From: Mannheimia sp041807705
GTDB lineage: Bacteria > Pseudomonadota > Gammaproteobacteria > Enterobacterales > Pasteurellaceae
Assembly: GCF_041807705.1 (NCBI RefSeq)
Contig: NZ_JBGTYY010000007.1
Coordinates: 1 to 64,000, forward strand
Length of the DNA: 64,000 bases
Reading direction: 5' to 3'
The position numbers and the translations under genes were made by a program. Under the pieces are notes generated by a model. That model searched no databases, was not told the DNA's origin, and saw only the letters and a program-made list of their open reading frames with translations. This document shows positions 35,136 through 43,148 of this stretch, piece by piece. Position 1 is the first letter of the stretch. The number at the start of each line of letters is the position of its first letter.

Positions 35136-37484
35136 TTAGATAGGAGAGTTAAAGATCACTACTTTAGGTGCTTCCTCCATAAACTTTTCCACTTGCACCG
35201 TTGTGGTATTTGGTGCATTACCCTGCCCGAGTTTGGAAGATCCTTCGTTACGAGTGAGTACATTCGGGTTGCCGTTTTTACATAATGGCGATTTGGTTTT
35301 GCCTAAATCTTGTGGATCATACCAGCCGCCTTCGTATAAGGCAACTGTGCCTTGAATAATACCATCGGTAACGACTGCTCCTGCTAACACTTGCCCTCGT
35401 TTGTTAAAAATTCGCACAATATCACCGCTTGTAATGCCTCGTTCAGTAGCATCTTTTGTATTAATCAGCACAGGTTCTCTGCCGTTCACTTCGTAGTATT
35501 GGCGGAGTGAAGAATAGGCTAATTGGCTGTGCAAACGGTATTTAATATGTGGGGTAATTAACGCAAGGGGTTCAGCTTCGTTTGTTTTGCCTGAATATTC
35601 GTGATGTTCAAACCACGTTGGGTGCCCTTTGCAGTCATCATAGTTCATCTTCGCCACCGTTTCAGAGAAAATCTCAATTTTGCCTGATGGTGTTGCAAGC
35701 TTATGTTTAATTGGATCATCACGATAATCTTGATAGCGAACGAAAGTATTGTTTTGATTTTCTGCCTCAAAACTTAATACTTTGTTTTCCGCCCAAAATG
35801 CCTCAAAGGTTGGGAATGGCATATTGATTTTTTCCGCAGCATCGTTGGCAATTTGGTAGAACTCTCTCAGCCAATCCATTTCGCTTTTACCTTCGGTAAA
35901 TTCTAGCTCTTTGCCTGCTCGTTTAGCTAGTTCAGCAAAAATATCGTAGTCGTTTTTCGCTTCAAATTGCGGTTCAACCACTTGTTTCATTGGAATAATA
36001 TGCTTAACCACATAATCCCCTGCGACGGTCAAATCATTACGCTCATAGCTTGTGGTAGCTGGTAGCACAATATCTGCCATTCGAGCGGTTGGCGTCCAAT
36101 AGCACTCGTTCACGATTACCGTTTCAGGCTGCTGCCACGCTTTGACCAAATAGTTGGTATCAGGGTGATGAGCAAACGGATTACCACCCGCCCAATAAAC
36201 CAATTTAACATCAGGATAAACTAAAGTTTGCCCGTTATAATCGTAAGGCTGATTTGGCTTAAGCAAAGCATCAGCAATGCGTGCCACAGGGAAAAACGGC
36301 ATATTTGGGTTTGGCTTGCCTGCATTTATTGCCCCTAAACGAATGCCTGAATTGGCGTTCAATCCATCAGTTGAATAACGATAATTTAAGCCAAAACCAC
36401 CACCCGGCAAGCCAATTTGCCCGAGCATTGCTGCTAGGGTAACTAATGCCCAATGACTTTGTTCGCCGTGTTGTAAGCGTTGTAATCCCCAGCCCGACAT
36501 TAACATTGTACGGTTTGCCACAAATGCGTGAGCGAGTTCCTGAATAGTATTGGCTGGAATGCCACAAATTTGACTCGCCCATTCTGCCGTTTTGGGTTGA
36601 TTATCGGTTTTACCTAACACATAATCGGAAAATTGCTCGAAACCAACGGTATATTTCGCTAAAAAGTCGTTATCTTGCTTGTTTTCGCTAATTAATGTGT
36701 GAGCAATACCAAGTATTAACGCAACGTCAGTGCCTGTATTAATTGGTAACCACTCTGCCTCTAAAAATTGGCAGGTTTCGCTTTTTACAGGGTCGATACA
36801 AATAATCCGTTTGCTGCTGGCTTTGATTTTTGCCAGATAATCAATCCCTTCAGGCTCTGCTGATGTCCACGCAATGCGAAGTGTATTCAGCGGATTAGAT
36901 GACCAAATCACTAATAATTCGGTATTTTCTACAATGGTATGCCAGCTGGTTTGTTGGGCGTAAACTTCGATATTGCCTAACACATAAGGCATAATCACTT
37001 GCACCGCACCTGTGGAATAATCCCCTTTGCTGTTAATAAAACCGCCTGTTACGTTTAAATAACGTTGCAATAGCGTACGAGAGGCGTGTAACGAGCCGCA
37101 ACTATACCAGCCGTAAGAACCACCGAAAATCGACTCGCTGCCATATTGCTGGCGTACACGTTGAATTTCATTTGAAACCAGCTCAAAGGCTTTATTCCAA
37201 GAAATACGTACCCATTCATCACGCCCACGCAATGTGGTGTCTTTGTTGCCTTCTAAGTAGCCTTTTCTGACCATCGGATACTTCACTCGCACAGGGCTAT
37301 AAAGCTGATCAGCGACTACATTTTGTAATTCGTTTTGATGGTTTTTCACTAAACTACCTTCTGATTTTACTACTCTACCGTTTTCAACCGTAACATTTAA
37401 TGCTCCCCAGTGGGCAGCGGTGGTAATAGTATTTTCTGGTTTGTCGAGAAAAATAAATTTGCCTTGTTCTAATGCTGTGTTCAT
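35136..37484 (-). CDS. bisC: Cytosolic BisC-type molybdopterin S/N-oxide reductase
   Basis: A 782-residue molybdenum enzyme of the DMSO-reductase family. It aligns throughout with the TorZ protein at 47552 but has no Tat signal peptide, so it should be cytosolic like BisC, which reduces biotin sulfoxide and free methionine sulfoxide. The active-site serine is in GGSYGWYSCGSLH; cofactor-binding segments include WSSNPLNTLR, GWGLQRLQHGEQSHWA, GLPGGGFGLNY and ECYWTPTARMADIVLPA. Full length and intact. It lies downstream of acnB's terminator with a leader rich in small hairpins. Cofactor comes from the moa genes. Its exact substrate is inferred from family. Confidence 0.85.
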   Translation of the reverse strand: MNTALEQGKFIFLDKPENTITTAAHWGALNVTVENGRVVKSEGSLVKNHQNELQNVVADQLYSPVRVKYPMVRKGYLEGNKDTTLRGRDEWVRISWNKAFELVSNEIQRVRQQYGSESIFGGSYGWYSCGSLHASRTLLQRYLNVTGGFINSKGDYSTGAVQVIMPYVLGNIEVYAQQTSWHTIVENTELLVIWSSNPLNTLRIAWTSAEPEGIDYLAKIKASSKRIICIDPVKSETCQFLEAEWLPINTGTDVALILGIAHTLISENKQDNDFLAKYTVGFEQFSDYVLGKTDNQPKTAEWASQICGIPANTIQELAHAFVANRTMLMSGWGLQRLQHGEQSHWALVTLAAMLGQIGLPGGGFGLNYRYSTDGLNANSGIRLGAINAGKPNPNMPFFPVARIADALLKPNQPYDYNGQTLVYPDVKLVYWAGGNPFAHHPDTNYLVKAWQQPETVIVNECYWTPTARMADIVLPATTSYERNDLTVAGDYVVKHIIPMKQVVEPQFEAKNDYDIFAELAKRAGKELEFTEGKSEMDWLREFYQIANDAAEKINMPFPTFEAFWAENKVLSFEAENQNNTFVRYQDYRDDPIKHKLATPSGKIEIFSETVAKMNYDDCKGHPTWFEHHEYSGKTNEAEPLALITPHIKYRLHSQLAYSSLRQYYEVNGREPVLINTKDATERGITSGDIVRIFNKRGQVLAGAVVTDGIIQGTVALYEGGWYDPQDLGKTKSPLCKNGNPNVLTRNEGSSKLGQGNAPNTTTVQVEKFMEEAPKVVIFNSPI

Positions 37485-37554
37485 TTAATACGAGCCTTTT
37501 AAATATACAAAATTGAATGGAATTTACTAGATTAAGAGTGAAGTTGCAACTACA

Positions 37555-37645
37555 AGCGACCACAAAAAGCATTGCTTTTTGAACTTTGGCTTTACAACGG
37601 CTGCGAAGCTGTGAACAATCCTGACAAGGATTGTGAATAATTTTT
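37555..37645 (-). other. Hairpin-rich leader between acnB and bisC
   Basis: Three small stems in a row, AAAAGCA/TGCTTTT, GGCTGC/GCAGCTT-like and CAATCC/GGATTG, occupy the 200-base gap. Their order looks deliberate, but no known riboswitch or RNA class matches. They might be a processed leader of bisC or remnants of small repeats. Confidence 0.3.
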
Positions 37646-37668
37646 ATGGAAAATTTGCAAATAAGAAA

Positions 37669-37686
37669 CCCACCTAAGAAGGTGGG
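37669..37686 (-). terminator. Terminator of the icd-acnB operon
   Basis: CCCACC/GGTGGG stem with a 6-base loop, followed on the minus strand by TTTCTTATTT. Confidence 0.8.
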
Positions 37687-37698
37687 CTTGTTCATCTA

Positions 37699-40305
37699 TT
37701 AAACGGCAACTTGCACAATCACATTATCCGCTTTTTTCACATAACTATTGATTTGGTCAAAGTTCATATAGCGGTAGATGTCATCTTTCTCTTGCTGTAA
37801 TCCGTTTACATAGTTTAAGTACTCTTCTGGTGTTGGTAACTTACCTAACAAGGCAGAAACGGCGGCTAATTCCGCTGAGGCCAAGTACACATTTGCCCCC
37901 TGCCCTAAACGGTTCGGGAAGTTTCGGGTTGAGGTTGAAACCACATTTGCATTATTCGCAACGCGGGCTTGGTTACCCATACAGAGCGAGCAGCCTGGCA
38001 TTTCAACCCTTGCCCCACTTTTACCATAGATACTGTAATAACCTTCCTCGGTCAATAAAGCGGCGTCCATTTTCGTTGGCGGTGCAATCCACAGTTTAGT
38101 CGGTAACTCCCCTTTCACTTGACCAAGCAATTTACCTGCTGCACGGAAGTGCCCGATATTGGTCATACAAGAACCGATAAAGACTTCGTCAATCTTATCA
38201 CCTTGCACTTCTGAAAGCAGACGAGCATCATCAGGATCATTAGGCGCACAGAGAATCGGCTCTTTGATTTCATCTAGGTTGATATCAATAATTGCCGCAT
38301 ATTCTGCATTTTCATCCGCTTCTAATAGCTCTGGGTTATCCAACCACGCTTGCATATTAGCAATACGGCGTTCAAGGGTGCGTTTGTCATCATAACCTTC
38401 GGCAATCATCCATTTTAATAGCGTAATGTTAGAGTTTAGATACTCGATGATTGGCTCTTTATTTAGCTTGATGGTACAAGCCGCTGCTGAACGTTCTGCT
38501 GAAGCATCTGAAAGCTCAAAGGCCTGTTCAATTTTCAGATCTTCTAAACCCTCAATTTCAAGAATACGCCCTGAGAAGATGTTTTTCTTCCCTTTTTTCT
38601 CAACAGTCAGCAAGCCTTGCTGAATTGCATAATATGGAATAGCGTGGACTAAATCACGTAAGGTAATGCCCGGTTGCATTGTGCCTGAAAAACGCACTAA
38701 AACAGATTCCGGCATATCCAGCGGCATTACGCCCGTAGCGGCTGCAAAGGCAACCAAGCCTGAACCGGCAGGGAATGAAATACCGATTGGGAAACGAGTA
38801 TGCGAATCGCCGCCTGTGCCTACTGTATCAGGCAATAACATACGGTTTAACCAAGAGTGGATAACGCCATCGCCAGGGCGAAGTGAAACACCACCACGAT
38901 TCATAATAAAATCAGGCAAAGTATGGTGCGTTACCACATCAACAGGTTTTGGATAAGCTGCTGTGTGGCAGAATGATTGCATAACCAAATCTGCAGAGAA
39001 GCCTAAACAGGCTAAATCTTTTAACTCATCTCTCGTCATTGGGCCTGTGGTATCTTGTGAGCCAACAGAGGTCATTCTTGGTTCGCAGTATTGACCCGGA
39101 CGAACCCCCTCCACGCCACAAGCTCGCCCTACCATTTTTTGTGCTAATGTATAGCCTTTATCACTATCAGAAACCGCTTGAGGTTTAATGAAAACATCAC
39201 TTTCAGGCAAACCGAGAGCTACTCTGGCTTTGTGGGTTAAACCACGACCAATAATTAGCGGAATACGTCCGCCAGCTCGTACTTCATCGAGCAATACTTC
39301 CGTTTTCAGCTCAAATTCCGCTAGCACTTCATCAGAGTTATGCTTACAAATTTTGCCTTGATATGGATAGATGTCGATTATATCTCCCATATTGAGTTGG
39401 GTAACATCAACCTCAATTGGCAAAGAACCTGCATCTTCAAGAGTATTAAAGAAAATTGGGGCAATTTTACCGCCTAATACCACACCGCCAGCACGTTTAT
39501 TTGGAATGTATGGAATATCGTCTCCCATAAACCAAAGTACCGAGTTTGTTGCAGATTTACGAGAAGAGCCCGTGCCTACCACATCGCCCACATAAGCTAG
39601 TGGGAAGCCTTTTTCTTTCAACGCTTCTAGCTGTTTAATTGGGCCAACCTGTCCGTTTTCATCAGGGAAAATACCATCACGTTCATTTTTCAACATTGCT
39701 TGAGCGTGGAGAGGAATATCAGGACGAGACCAAGCATCTTGAGCTGGAGAAAGGTCATCAGTATTGGTTTCGCCTGTTACTTTAAATACCGTAACCGTCA
39801 GTTTTTCCGCCAGTTTCGGGCGAGAGGTAAACCAATCCGCATTTGCCCAAGATTCTAATACTTGTTGTGCAAATTCATTGCCTTGTTCTGCACGCTCTTT
39901 CACATCGTGGAAATTATCAAACATCAATAAGGTTTTAGATAAAGCTTCAACGGCAATAGGAGCAAGTTCTGGCTTATCTAAGGCGAGTAACAAGGTTTCA
40001 ATATTGTAACCACCCTGCATTGTGCCTAATAATTTTACGGCATTAGCAGGCGAAATAAGCGGCGATGACGTTGCCCCTTTTACAATATCGGCAAGGAATG
40101 CCGCTTTCACATAAGCGGCTTCATCAACCCCCGCAGGAATACGATTTTCAAAAAGTTCTAATAAAAAGACCGCTTGTTCGGCTGGTGGATTTTTCAGTAA
40201 CTCAACGAGCTGTGCGGTTTGTTCTGCATTCAATGGTTGTGGAACAACCCCTAATTTTGCACGCTCACCAACGTGTTGTTGATAATTTTCTATAAAATGT
40301 GCCAT
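37699..40305 (-). CDS. acnB: Aconitate hydratase B
   Basis: An 868-residue iron-sulfur enzyme interconverting citrate and isocitrate. The N-terminal HEAT-like and swivel domains (VGTGSSRKSATNSVLWF) come first, as in AcnB. Cluster ligands are in SVGSQDTTGPMTRDEL / LVMQSFCHTAAYP and the C-terminal pair GCSLCMGNQARVANN, with GGDSHTRFPIGIS for substrate. Full length. It is 21 bases downstream of icd on the same strand. With gltA it covers oxaloacetate to 2-oxoglutarate, a branch missing from some Pasteurellaceae such as Haemophilus influenzae. Confidence 0.96.
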   Translation of the reverse strand: MAHFIENYQQHVGERAKLGVVPQPLNAEQTAQLVELLKNPPAEQAVFLLELFENRIPAGVDEAAYVKAAFLADIVKGATSSPLISPANAVKLLGTMQGGYNIETLLLALDKPELAPIAVEALSKTLLMFDNFHDVKERAEQGNEFAQQVLESWANADWFTSRPKLAEKLTVTVFKVTGETNTDDLSPAQDAWSRPDIPLHAQAMLKNERDGIFPDENGQVGPIKQLEALKEKGFPLAYVGDVVGTGSSRKSATNSVLWFMGDDIPYIPNKRAGGVVLGGKIAPIFFNTLEDAGSLPIEVDVTQLNMGDIIDIYPYQGKICKHNSDEVLAEFELKTEVLLDEVRAGGRIPLIIGRGLTHKARVALGLPESDVFIKPQAVSDSDKGYTLAQKMVGRACGVEGVRPGQYCEPRMTSVGSQDTTGPMTRDELKDLACLGFSADLVMQSFCHTAAYPKPVDVVTHHTLPDFIMNRGGVSLRPGDGVIHSWLNRMLLPDTVGTGGDSHTRFPIGISFPAGSGLVAFAAATGVMPLDMPESVLVRFSGTMQPGITLRDLVHAIPYYAIQQGLLTVEKKGKKNIFSGRILEIEGLEDLKIEQAFELSDASAERSAAACTIKLNKEPIIEYLNSNITLLKWMIAEGYDDKRTLERRIANMQAWLDNPELLEADENAEYAAIIDINLDEIKEPILCAPNDPDDARLLSEVQGDKIDEVFIGSCMTNIGHFRAAGKLLGQVKGELPTKLWIAPPTKMDAALLTEEGYYSIYGKSGARVEMPGCSLCMGNQARVANNANVVSTSTRNFPNRLGQGANVYLASAELAAVSALLGKLPTPEEYLNYVNGLQQEKDDIYRYMNFDQINSYVKKADNVIVQVAV

Positions 40306-40326
40306 AACTTACTCCTTCTCCTTGAG

Positions 40327-41574
40327 TTACATATTTGCAATGATGTCTTGTGCAAACTCTGATGTTGAACGTAAGGTTGCACCTTCTAACATTTCAGCAA
40401 AATCAAAGGTTACTGTTTTATCCGCAATGGTTTTGGATACTGCTTTTACCACTAAATCAGCCGCTTCAACCCAACCCAAATGGCGTAACATCATTTCACC
40501 ACTTAAAATTAATGAACCGGGATTACCTTTATTCTGCCCTGCAATTTTTGGTGCTGTGCCGTGAGTAGCTTCAAAAATAGCCGCTTCATAACCGATATTC
40601 GCCCCTGGAGAAATTCCAATTCCCCCCACTTGAGCCGCTAAAGCATCAGAAATATAGTCGCCATTTAAGTTAAGGGTTGCAATAACATCATACTCTGCTG
40701 GGTGTAATAAAATTTCTTGTAAAAACGCATCGGCAATGCTGTCTTTAATAATGATTTCTTCGCCTGTTTTTGGATTGGTTAAGCTCATCCAAGGGCCTTT
40801 ATCAATAAGTTTTGCCCCAAATTCTTCTGCAACTTGATAGCCCCACTCTTTAAATGCCCCTTCGGTAAACTTCATAATGTTACCTTTATGTACAAGAGTA
40901 AGTGATTTGCGGTTATTATCAATCACATATTGTAATGCTGCACGCACCAAGCGTTGTGTACCTTGTTTAGAAACAGGTTTAATACCGATACCACAATCTT
41001 CCGTAAAGCGGATTTTCTTCACACCCATCTCTTTTTGTAAGAATTCAATCACTTTATTAGCTTCAGGCGAACCAGCTACCCACTCTACCCCTGCATAAAT
41101 ATCTTCCGAATTTTCACGGAAAATCACCATATCAATTAATTCAGGGTGTTTTACAGGACTTGGTGTGCCATCATAATAGCGAATTGGGCGTAAGCAGTTA
41201 TATAAATCCAAACCTTGACGCATTGCCACATTTAAAGAACGAATACCGCCACCTACTGGTGTCATTAATGGGCCTTTAATCGCAACATGATATTGGCGAA
41301 TAAGCTCTAAGGTTTCATCAGGCAGCCAAGTATTTTCGCCATAGAGTTTGTTTGCTTTTTCGCCTGCATAAATTTCCATCCACGCAATTTTACGCTTGCC
41401 TTGATAGGCTTTTTCAACAGCAGCGTCTAATACCGCTTTCATCGCAGGTGTTACATCAACACCGATGCCATCGCCTTCAATAAATGGAATAATAGGATGA
41501 TCAGGAACTTGGAGTGAACCGTCTTGGTTCAGTTGAATGGTTTCGCCTTGTGGAATTTGGACTTGTGTTTGCAT
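40327..41574 (-). CDS. icd: NADP-dependent isocitrate dehydrogenase
   Basis: A 415-residue dimeric enzyme that oxidises isocitrate to 2-oxoglutarate with NADP. GGGIRSLNVAMRQGLDLYNCLRP contains the serine (R-S-L) that IDH kinase phosphorylates in enterics, plus substrate arginines. DNRKSLTLVHKGNIMKFTEG and GTAPKIAGQNKGNP are the catalytic and coenzyme segments. AGGGGGA precedes the ATG. It is the first gene of icd-acnB and divergent from gltA across a 223-base gap, allowing joint control. Confidence 0.96.
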   Translation of the reverse strand: MQTQVQIPQGETIQLNQDGSLQVPDHPIIPFIEGDGIGVDVTPAMKAVLDAAVEKAYQGKRKIAWMEIYAGEKANKLYGENTWLPDETLELIRQYHVAIKGPLMTPVGGGIRSLNVAMRQGLDLYNCLRPIRYYDGTPSPVKHPELIDMVIFRENSEDIYAGVEWVAGSPEANKVIEFLQKEMGVKKIRFTEDCGIGIKPVSKQGTQRLVRAALQYVIDNNRKSLTLVHKGNIMKFTEGAFKEWGYQVAEEFGAKLIDKGPWMSLTNPKTGEEIIIKDSIADAFLQEILLHPAEYDVIATLNLNGDYISDALAAQVGGIGISPGANIGYEAAIFEATHGTAPKIAGQNKGNPGSLILSGEMMLRHLGWVEAADLVVKAVSKTIADKTVTFDFAEMLEGATLRSTSEFAQDIIANM

Positions 41575-41797
41575 TTTCTCCCCCTTAAATCGAAAATAAC
41601 GACAAAAAATGAATTTTTACGATTTAATAACAAATCAACTATAAACAGTAAATATGCAAATGTAAATAAAGAGAAACTTCTCTACATTAAGATTTGTGAT
41701 CCACCGCACATTTTGTAAATGAATTATAAAAAAATATTGTTATTCTGTTAAAAATCATCTAGTTTATTTACAAACCTAAAATAAAAAAGGAGTATAT
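41575..41797. promoter_or_regulatory. Shared icd/gltA divergent promoter region
   Basis: A 223-base AT-rich gap between two divergent operons of the same pathway. It holds several candidate -10 elements (for example TATAAA around 41726) but no motif I can assign to ArcA, CRP or Fur with confidence. AAGGAG marks the gltA ribosome-binding site. Confidence 0.45.
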
Positions 41798-43078
41798 ATG
41801 TCAGCAGCAACATTAACGCTAGAAACAGGCGAAAAAATTGAACTCGAGATGAAAAAGGGGTCACTAGGGTATCAAAACGTTGATATCCAACCTTTTTTAA
41901 AGCATAAACTATTTGCTTACGATCCGGGCTTAGTTTCAACTGCCGTTTGCGAATCTAACATTACCTATGTAGATGGCGATGAAGGTGTTTTACTCTATCG
42001 AGGCTACCCAATCGATCAATTAGCAAAAGACTCTGATTATTTAGAAGTAAGCTATATGCTCTTATTCGGCGAACGCCCTACCAAAGAAGAATACAAAGAC
42101 TTCGTTCAACTCATCAAAAAACACACCTTAGTACACGAACAACTAACCAAATTCTTCTCCGGTTTCCGTCGAGATTCACACCCAATGGCGGTAATGTGTG
42201 GGGTAAGTGGTGCGTTAGCCGCTTTCTACCACGATGCTATCGATGTAAATAACCAAGCCCACCGTGAACTTACCGCAATTCGTTTGTTAGCTAAAATCCC
42301 AACCCTTGCTGCGATGTGTTATAAATATTCCATCGGTCAGCCGTTTATGTTCCCACAAAACCACTTATCTTATGCAGGCAACTTCTTATATATGATGTTT
42401 GCAACCCCTTGTGAACCTTACGAAGTAAATCCTGTACTAGAACGTGCATTAGACCGAATTTTCATCTTACACGCAGATCACGAGCAAAATGCCTCTACCT
42501 CAACGGTGCGTACCGCTGCATCTTCTGGTGCAAACCCATTTGCGTGTATCGCAGCAGGTATTGCCTCGCTTTGGGGACCGGCACACGGTGGGGCAAATGA
42601 AGCCTGTATCAATATGTTAGAAGAAATCGGCACAGTTGATCGAATTCCAGAGTTTATCGCCCGTGCTAAAGATAAAAACGACCCATTCCGCTTAATGGGC
42701 TTCGGGCACCGTGTATATAAAAACTACGACCCACGAGCCAAAGTAATGCGTGAAACCTGCCACGAAGTATTAAAAGAGCTCAACATCGATAATCCATTAT
42801 TTGAAGTTGCGTTAGAGCTAGAAAAAATTGCATTAAGCGATCCTTACTTCATTGAGCATAAACTATATCCAAACGTGGACTTCTACTCAGGCATCGTATT
42901 AAAAGCAATCGGTATTCCGACCTCAATGTTTACCGTGATGTTCGCTTTAGCAAGAACCGTTGGTTGGATTGCACACTGGAAAGAAATGTATCTACAAGGC
43001 AATATCAAAATCGTCCGCCCTCGCCAAATCTACACAGGCGAAACCAAACGTGATTTTGAACCGATGGATAAAGCATAA
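41798..43078 (+). CDS. gltA: Citrate synthase (type II)
   Basis: A 426-residue hexameric-type citrate synthase joining oxaloacetate and acetyl-CoA. Catalytic residues lie in LHADHEQNASTSTVR, LMGFGHRVYKNYDPRA and NVDFYSGIVLKA (aspartate). The N-terminal strand-rich part up to about residue 60 is the NADH-binding type II extension. Divergent from icd-acnB. An uptake-signal hairpin ends the transcript. Confidence 0.97.
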   Translation: MSAATLTLETGEKIELEMKKGSLGYQNVDIQPFLKHKLFAYDPGLVSTAVCESNITYVDGDEGVLLYRGYPIDQLAKDSDYLEVSYMLLFGERPTKEEYKDFVQLIKKHTLVHEQLTKFFSGFRRDSHPMAVMCGVSGALAAFYHDAIDVNNQAHRELTAIRLLAKIPTLAAMCYKYSIGQPFMFPQNHLSYAGNFLYMMFATPCEPYEVNPVLERALDRIFILHADHEQNASTSTVRTAASSGANPFACIAAGIASLWGPAHGGANEACINMLEEIGTVDRIPEFIARAKDKNDPFRLMGFGHRVYKNYDPRAKVMRETCHEVLKELNIDNPLFEVALELEKIALSDPYFIEHKLYPNVDFYSGIVLKAIGIPTSMFTVMFALARTVGWIAHWKEMYLQGNIKIVRPRQIYTGETKRDFEPMDKA

Positions 43079-43101
43079 CTTGCAAAAAATCGAAAAAATT
43101 A

Positions 43102-43125
43102 AACCGCTTGTTTCTACAAGCGGTT
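43102..43125. terminator. Two-way terminator built from opposed uptake signals
   Basis: AACCGCTTG (43102-43110) pairs with CAAGCGGTT (43117-43125) between the convergent gltA and res genes. Both arms are uptake-signal cores. Confidence 0.85.
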
Positions 43126-43148
43126 ATATTTTGCATAAAATTTGCAAA

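Noticed and set aside
38159..39595. Several plus-strand frames inside acnB
   Set aside because: AcnB is full length and conserved on the minus strand; these are frame shadows.
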